A stretch of 64,000 bases of DNA from Tunicatimonas pelagia (GTDB taxonomy: Bacteria; Bacteroidota; Bacteroidia; Cytophagales; Cyclobacteriaceae). Within the stretch, counting starts at the first letter, position 1, and each line of letters opens with the position of its first letter. The stretch spans positions 33,747 through 97,746 of the forward strand of contig NZ_CP120684.1 in the NCBI RefSeq assembly GCF_030506325.1, in the 5' to 3' direction. Under the pieces are notes generated by a model, which worked only from the letters and a program-made list of their open reading frames with translations, made no database searches and had not been told where the DNA came from. The position numbers and the translations under genes were made by a program. Below, in pieces: positions 60,476 to 64,000 of this stretch.

Positions 60476-62089
60476 CTATAGTAAGCTTAATTGCTCTCCG
60501 AGACTCAATTCCTCAGCTAACGGTAGGGATAATTGATCCTGTTGTTTGGTTTCGTTCCAAGTGGTACGTCGGGCTGATTGTTTCTCTGCTTCCGGTAGCC
60601 ATTGCTTCCCTGCGCAAGCTCGTAGGTTGAATTCATCCCAAAGCCAAGTATCTTTGAACCCTAGGTGAATAGTCCCTTTTTTAAAGAATTTGATATGGAA
60701 GAATTCGCTCTCGCAGGTGTTATCAACTTTATCACCGGGTCGAATTTTACCGATCTGCTTGAATGTTTTATCCAGGGTGTCGTACACGTTTTGGCATCGC
60801 TCGTAAGGTATCCCTTTCAGGTAGCACATCACCTTGTCAACATCACTGTACTCCGAGTGATGGGAGTAACTGGTGCTGAATGTACTTCCGTATCGTTGGT
60901 AGTGATCAGCACTATCATATTCGCCAAATTTGATCCAGTAGGGTAGAATGATCTTACGGTTTACTTTCCATCGATCGTTCGTTTTCCATCCTTCCACATG
61001 AAGGCGGTTTTCTTGATGATACGAAGTAAAAATGTCAAACACATTCACCACGGCCCGGTCCAGGATGGTGTAGCGATTCTCAAAGAGCATGGCCACCAGG
61101 GAGGCTACGTTTTCCTTGGTAAAATCCATATGGCCTTGATTACGGCTGAAGCTTTCAAAATCTTGTCTGACTTGGTGAGTCATGAATTGATCCATGTTGA
61201 TCGCATTAAGCACGCACTGCCACATTTCTTGTTTGGTTGCGGCTAGAAAGTAGTTGTATCCTTTTCTGCCTCCCTTCTTTCTGGCTTTCTCAGCGACTTC
61301 TTCTGCACTTTTACGTCCTTTAAAAATTCCCTGACTGTAGAATTTCATCTGCTGATAGGCTCTTAGCAGATTCAGGTAGCTTTCCTGAAGCTTTCTCTGT
61401 TGCGTAGCCATATTCTCTACCACGTCGCGGGTGGCCACAGTTGATTCCATTGTTTCCTCGGTGAATTGAACATCTTGATTACGAGTTACTGTATCAAAAC
61501 TGAAATCAAACACACTTTCTTCAGCGTCCTTATGCAGCCGCACGATGCTACACCGAACAGCGGTTTTCCGCTCAGCATCTAAAAATACTTGCCCTAAGTC
61601 TTCTACTTCACCGTGCATCTCAATAATCTCTTTTAGATGTTGACGACGCTGGGTATATGGGTTGTTAATTGTCTCACTGTTGAATAGGCATACGATATCA
61701 CCCTCTTTGAGGATCTGCCAGGCCTTCAATAAATGTTCATCGCCATTACTGAAGGGAGGGTTCATGACAATAAGATCAAAGAAGTAATCCCCTTGGTAGC
61801 TTAGAAAGTCCTCTTGGATTAGTTGATAGTCTTTCTGGCGGAGGATGTTCTGTAGTTCCGGATGAACTTCGCAGCAAAAGCACTCTACATCATCGTACCG
61901 ATCTGTGTTTTCCGTAATAAAGTCCAGTAAGTCCCCCTTACCTGCACTGGGATCAAGGATCGTCTTTCCCTGAAGCCCGGTATACCGCTTGTACCTTGCT
62001 CGGGCAAAACGCTCATCGGAGGGACGATATGGTGCGAGCATTTTCTCAATAACTTCCTGGGGGGTGGGATAGAATTCTTTTCCAAACAT
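60476..62089 (-). CDS. DUF4942 N6-adenine DNA methyltransferase-like protein
   Basis: 537 aa from the ATG at 62089; the frame runs further upstream, but that extension lies in a repeated leader and is rejected. N-terminal methyltransferase domain: SAM motif DPSAGKG at 46-52, catalytic NPPF at 110-113. The C-terminal DUF4942 region (about 225-500) is typical of plasmid and phage proteins. It likely methylates adenine in DNA; the site and role are unknown, anti-restriction being a possibility. A structured leader precedes it, shared with the DUF3560 gene. Confidence 0.9.
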   Translation of the reverse strand: MFGKEFYPTPQEVIEKMLAPYRPSDERFARARYKRYTGLQGKTILDPSAGKGDLLDFITENTDRYDDVECFCCEVHPELQNILRQKDYQLIQEDFLSYQGDYFFDLIVMNPPFSNGDEHLLKAWQILKEGDIVCLFNSETINNPYTQRRQHLKEIIEMHGEVEDLGQVFLDAERKTAVRCSIVRLHKDAEESVFDFSFDTVTRNQDVQFTEETMESTVATRDVVENMATQQRKLQESYLNLLRAYQQMKFYSQGIFKGRKSAEEVAEKARKKGGRKGYNYFLAATKQEMWQCVLNAINMDQFMTHQVRQDFESFSRNQGHMDFTKENVASLVAMLFENRYTILDRAVVNVFDIFTSYHQENRLHVEGWKTNDRWKVNRKIILPYWIKFGEYDSADHYQRYGSTFSTSYSHHSEYSDVDKVMCYLKGIPYERCQNVYDTLDKTFKQIGKIRPGDKVDNTCESEFFHIKFFKKGTIHLGFKDTWLWDEFNLRACAGKQWLPEAEKQSARRTTWNETKQQDQLSLPLAEELSLGEQLSLL

Positions 62090-62103
62090 GATAATAAAAT
62101 TTA

Positions 62104-62276
62104 GATGGCACCCGGCTACCGCAGCTGGGTTATGCTTTCCCATCTCGAAATCGCTAGCCAGTGGCAAGGGCTGCCGGAAAAAAATACGCTTTCGGTAGAA
62201 AGGAAGATTTTTTTCCGAGCAGGCGAAGCGTACCCTTGCTGCTCGCGCAGCCGATCTTCGTAAATTTGCATCAACC
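62104..62276 (-). other. Leader copy A upstream of the DUF4942 gene
   Basis: Homologous to 63260-63432 over about 170 bp. Core 62153-62239 differs from 63310-63396 at about 8 of 87 positions. A conserved GCAAGGG/CCCTTGC stem (62164-62170 with 62233-62239) encloses a T-rich CTTTC-TACC-GAAAG hairpin. Position: 5' of the gene on its sense strand. Likely a structured 5' UTR or control element. Confidence 0.75.
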
Positions 62277-62391
62277 AAGCAGCGGATCATTGCTTATTTA
62301 CATGGGTGGGTTAGTCACTAAACATGCACATTTGTTTAATAGCTTATCATGTTTCTCCGCTACAGGGTGGGTTTTTAACAGGTTGCTAAGT

Positions 62392-62416
62392 AAAAAAAAG
62401 GGAGCCTAAGCTCCCT
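62392..62416 (-). terminator. Intrinsic terminator of the DUF3560 gene
   Basis: Perfect 7-bp AGGGAGC/GCTCCCT stem with a 4-base loop, followed on the minus strand by eight T residues, 4 bp after the DUF3560 stop. Classical Rho-independent terminator, and it implies the DUF4942 gene has its own promoter in 62276-62391. Confidence 0.9.
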
Positions 62417-62420
62417 AAGG

Positions 62421-63230
62421 CTATTGTAGCCCTTCGTTGTATAGACGGATGATCCTTTCAGATTGATAGGTCGCCGTGTTGCTCCGATGGCGCTGCCAGC
62501 ATCCCTGTTGCCTTGACCAGCGAAAGCCATGCTGTTTGAGTTCGGCTCTTACTTCAACGGAAGGCTTGTCCGGAAAGAAGATCTGTAGTCGGTTGTGCTC
62601 TACACTGTCTACGATTTTCACATCACCTACTATCTGTTCAGTAGTCTCTTCGCTTTCGGCTTTCTCCAGCTGAGCGATACGTTCGCGGATACGCCGGATG
62701 TTAGCGTTATTATTAGACAGCCGCCAGCTCTGAAATCCCCGCTTTTCGTAGCTGTAGGTTGGATTCAGTAATTGGTGGATCGTAGAAGCGTTTAATCCAT
62801 ATTCGTCTGCTAGTTGCTTTGTAATCTCCTCGTCCTTCAATTTCTTAGATCGACAAAGCTTATTAATGGCCTTCAAAGACGATTGATATTCTTCTAAATC
62901 TTTAAGACGACACCTCAGTTTCTGAATAGCTTCCGGATCATCACTGTAGATAGTACGATCGTTCTCAATGGTTTGCGCTTTTTGCTCATAGTAGCGAGCT
63001 TTGCCATCGTGCTCTATTGACTTTCGCATGTTGTTGTCAATGCGCTTGATATCCGCCCGGTGACCACGCTCAGAGTGATGTCCTACCAGGATCGGTTGTC
63101 CCATGGGAATATGCTTACCGATATTTCGAGCGGTTTGATACCGTTCCTGGGACTGCTGCCGGTTTTTATCAGCGAGCTCTTCGTAGCGATCCTTGCGATT
63201 TTGACGACGTTCTTCGAAATTAGATTTCAT
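62421..63230 (-). CDS. DUF3560 domain-containing plasmid protein
   Basis: 269 aa from the ATG at 63230. The DUF3560 part (about 1-105: FEERRQNRKDRYEELADKNRQQSQERYQTARNIGKHIPMGQPILVGHHSERGHRADIKRIDNNM) is very recognisable, with the GHHSERxHR motif near residues 45-55. A helical middle follows and the C-terminus contains FSWSRQQGCWQRHRS-type sequence. Common on plasmids and phages; function unknown. It shares a leader type with the adjacent DUF4942 methyltransferase gene. Confidence 0.9.
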   Translation of the reverse strand: MKSNFEERRQNRKDRYEELADKNRQQSQERYQTARNIGKHIPMGQPILVGHHSERGHRADIKRIDNNMRKSIEHDGKARYYEQKAQTIENDRTIYSDDPEAIQKLRCRLKDLEEYQSSLKAINKLCRSKKLKDEEITKQLADEYGLNASTIHQLLNPTYSYEKRGFQSWRLSNNNANIRRIRERIAQLEKAESEETTEQIVGDVKIVDSVEHNRLQIFFPDKPSVEVRAELKQHGFRWSRQQGCWQRHRSNTATYQSERIIRLYNEGLQ

Positions 63231-63259
63231 AAGTATATAAGATTTAAGTGAACCTCGAC

Positions 63260-63432
63260 CATTACTCGGCAACCGCCGTGGCCAGGTTATGCCTTGTCTA
63301 CCCGAGACCGTTAGCCAGAGGCAAGGGCTGCCGGGAAAAAATACACTTTCGATAGAAAGGAAGATTTTTTGTCGAGCAGGCGAAGCATACCCTTGCCACT
63401 CGCGAAGTCGGTGCTCGTACCTTTGCGTATAC
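63260..63432 (-). other. Leader copy B upstream of the DUF3560 gene
   Basis: Second copy of the leader at 62104-62276. The closing stem is GGCAAGGG (63320-63327) with CCCTTGCC (63390-63397), perfect 8 bp. The core's substitutions fall on both codon and loop positions; the frame conserved in copy A is interrupted by a stop here, which argues for RNA or DNA function, not protein coding. Confidence 0.75.
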
Positions 63433-64000
63433 CTGACTCGGTATATATAGAAGTTCTTATTGTAGTTGGCTCTCTCGGAATAACACCTAACTGTTCCTTA
63501 TAAGTTAGCATGGAAAGTTCACCATTCTCCAGAGCAAAAGAACAAAGCAGAGACAATCTTCGCCTCTACACGATAGGCCTACGCTCGCCTTTAAAAGGCG
63601 ATCGTACGTCCAAGGTAGGACACTAAGTAATATATCACAACTGAAAATTTCGTCCGTATTGCGCCCACCTTTTATTTATCTTTTAGGTGACTTTCGTAAA
63701 GTAGCTTGTACTAAGTGTATAAAGGAACATCTCATCTTATTTTGATTATTCTCCCAAGACTGTGAACAGATAGAGGAGTTTGCCATAAAGGTCTAATGTG
63801 CTATCAATTAAAGTATTAACTGTCCGGAATTTCACGGTGCCTCGGTTATCTATTTGTGTGTATAGACCCAGTATAGTGTACAATACCCAACATTGGGCAA
63901 ATTGAATGAACAAGTGCATTCATTGGGATATTAATGCTAGAAAAAGCTTAATTCAAAGAAGTAAATTATTTATTCATTTTCGAGAAAAAATATAATTATT
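63433..64000. other. Right-edge non-coding stretch
   Basis: About 570 bp without a convincing gene. AT-rich toward the end. Probably contains the promoter of the DUF3560 leader transcript on the minus strand. Nothing else recognised. Confidence 0.35.

Noticed and set aside
62090..62290. N-terminal extension of the DUF4942 methyltransferase to 62290
   Set aside because: The extension lies in the repeated leader, the second copy has a stop in that frame, and the ATG at 62089 fits the family start.
63311..63556. 81-codon minus-strand frame over leader copy B
   Set aside because: It starts at a non-ATG codon, has no family resemblance and is interrupted in the homologous copy.

Overview
The window looks like part of a large plasmid or plasmid-like island from a Bacteroidota bacterium, probably a Cytophagales-like member. 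The reasons are a Sec-exported (clade II type) nosZ cluster with Bacteroidota gene order, a TAnnTTTG-type promoter box, AT-rich ribosome-binding regions, and many plasmid families: the PRTRC cassette, two DUF932 proteins, DUF4942 and DUF3560 proteins, a DUF6166 protein, an XF1762-like acyltransferase and plasmid-type UmuDC. No replication initiator, ParA/ParB, rRNA, tRNA or CRISPR array could be recognised.

Layout. (1) 130-4474, minus: a tight string of small, mostly unknown plasmid genes. (2) 4627-6601: a DUF932 gene divergent from a 64-aa putative regulator, with three copies of an 18-bp palindrome. (3) 7205-11883, plus: a secreted Gly-rich caspase-fold protein, a small exported partner and a Cys-rich lipoprotein. 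(4) 12404-15989: small genes, a tyrosine recombinase, and a second DUF932 gene bracketed by a different palindrome family. (5) 16389-34351: a segment whose outer ends are inverted copies of one Tn3-family end. It carries a complete nitrous oxide reductase cluster (Rrf2 regulator, RIC repair protein, membrane protein, cytochrome c, NosZ, membrane protein, NosL, NosD, NosF, NosY, Crp/Fnr), a truncated-haemoglobin/cupin/methyltransferase operon, and a Tn3-family transposase gene folded back against a 1.35-kb inverted copy of its own 3' half. (6) 34857-44929, plus: a defence island with an XRE regulator, a ShosT-like PRTase and ShosA-like DprA pair, a UvrD/PD-(D/E)XK helicase-nuclease, and type III Mod and Res. 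(7) 45008-48942: a SocA/Panacea-like protein and an ECF-like sigma factor, divergent from a multiubiquitin / E2-E1 fusion / DUF6527 operon. (8) 49232-53012: umuDC, a CheY-like receiver and small exported proteins. (9) 53426-63230: a repeat-containing hypothetical protein, a small regulator-like gene, the PRTRC operon (ThiF, B, F, C, E and an extra gene), a DUF4942 methyltransferase and a DUF3560 protein. The last two genes each follow a copy of the same roughly 170-bp leader.

How the genes work together. The nos cluster would let the host reduce N2O, with NO-responsive candidates (Rrf2, RIC, truncated haemoglobin) beside it and dyad operators upstream. The 34.8-45 kb block looks like a stacked anti-phage island. 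Two separate ubiquitin-like conjugation systems lie within about 15 kb of each other: the multiubiquitin operon, and PRTRC with its E1-like ThiF and E2-like B. The strongest leads for something undescribed are the duplicated leader at 62.1/63.3 kb, the Gly-rich caspase operon, the palindrome families around the DUF932 genes, the multiubiquitin operon with its divergent sigma factor, and the fold-back Tn3 structure bounding the nos island.
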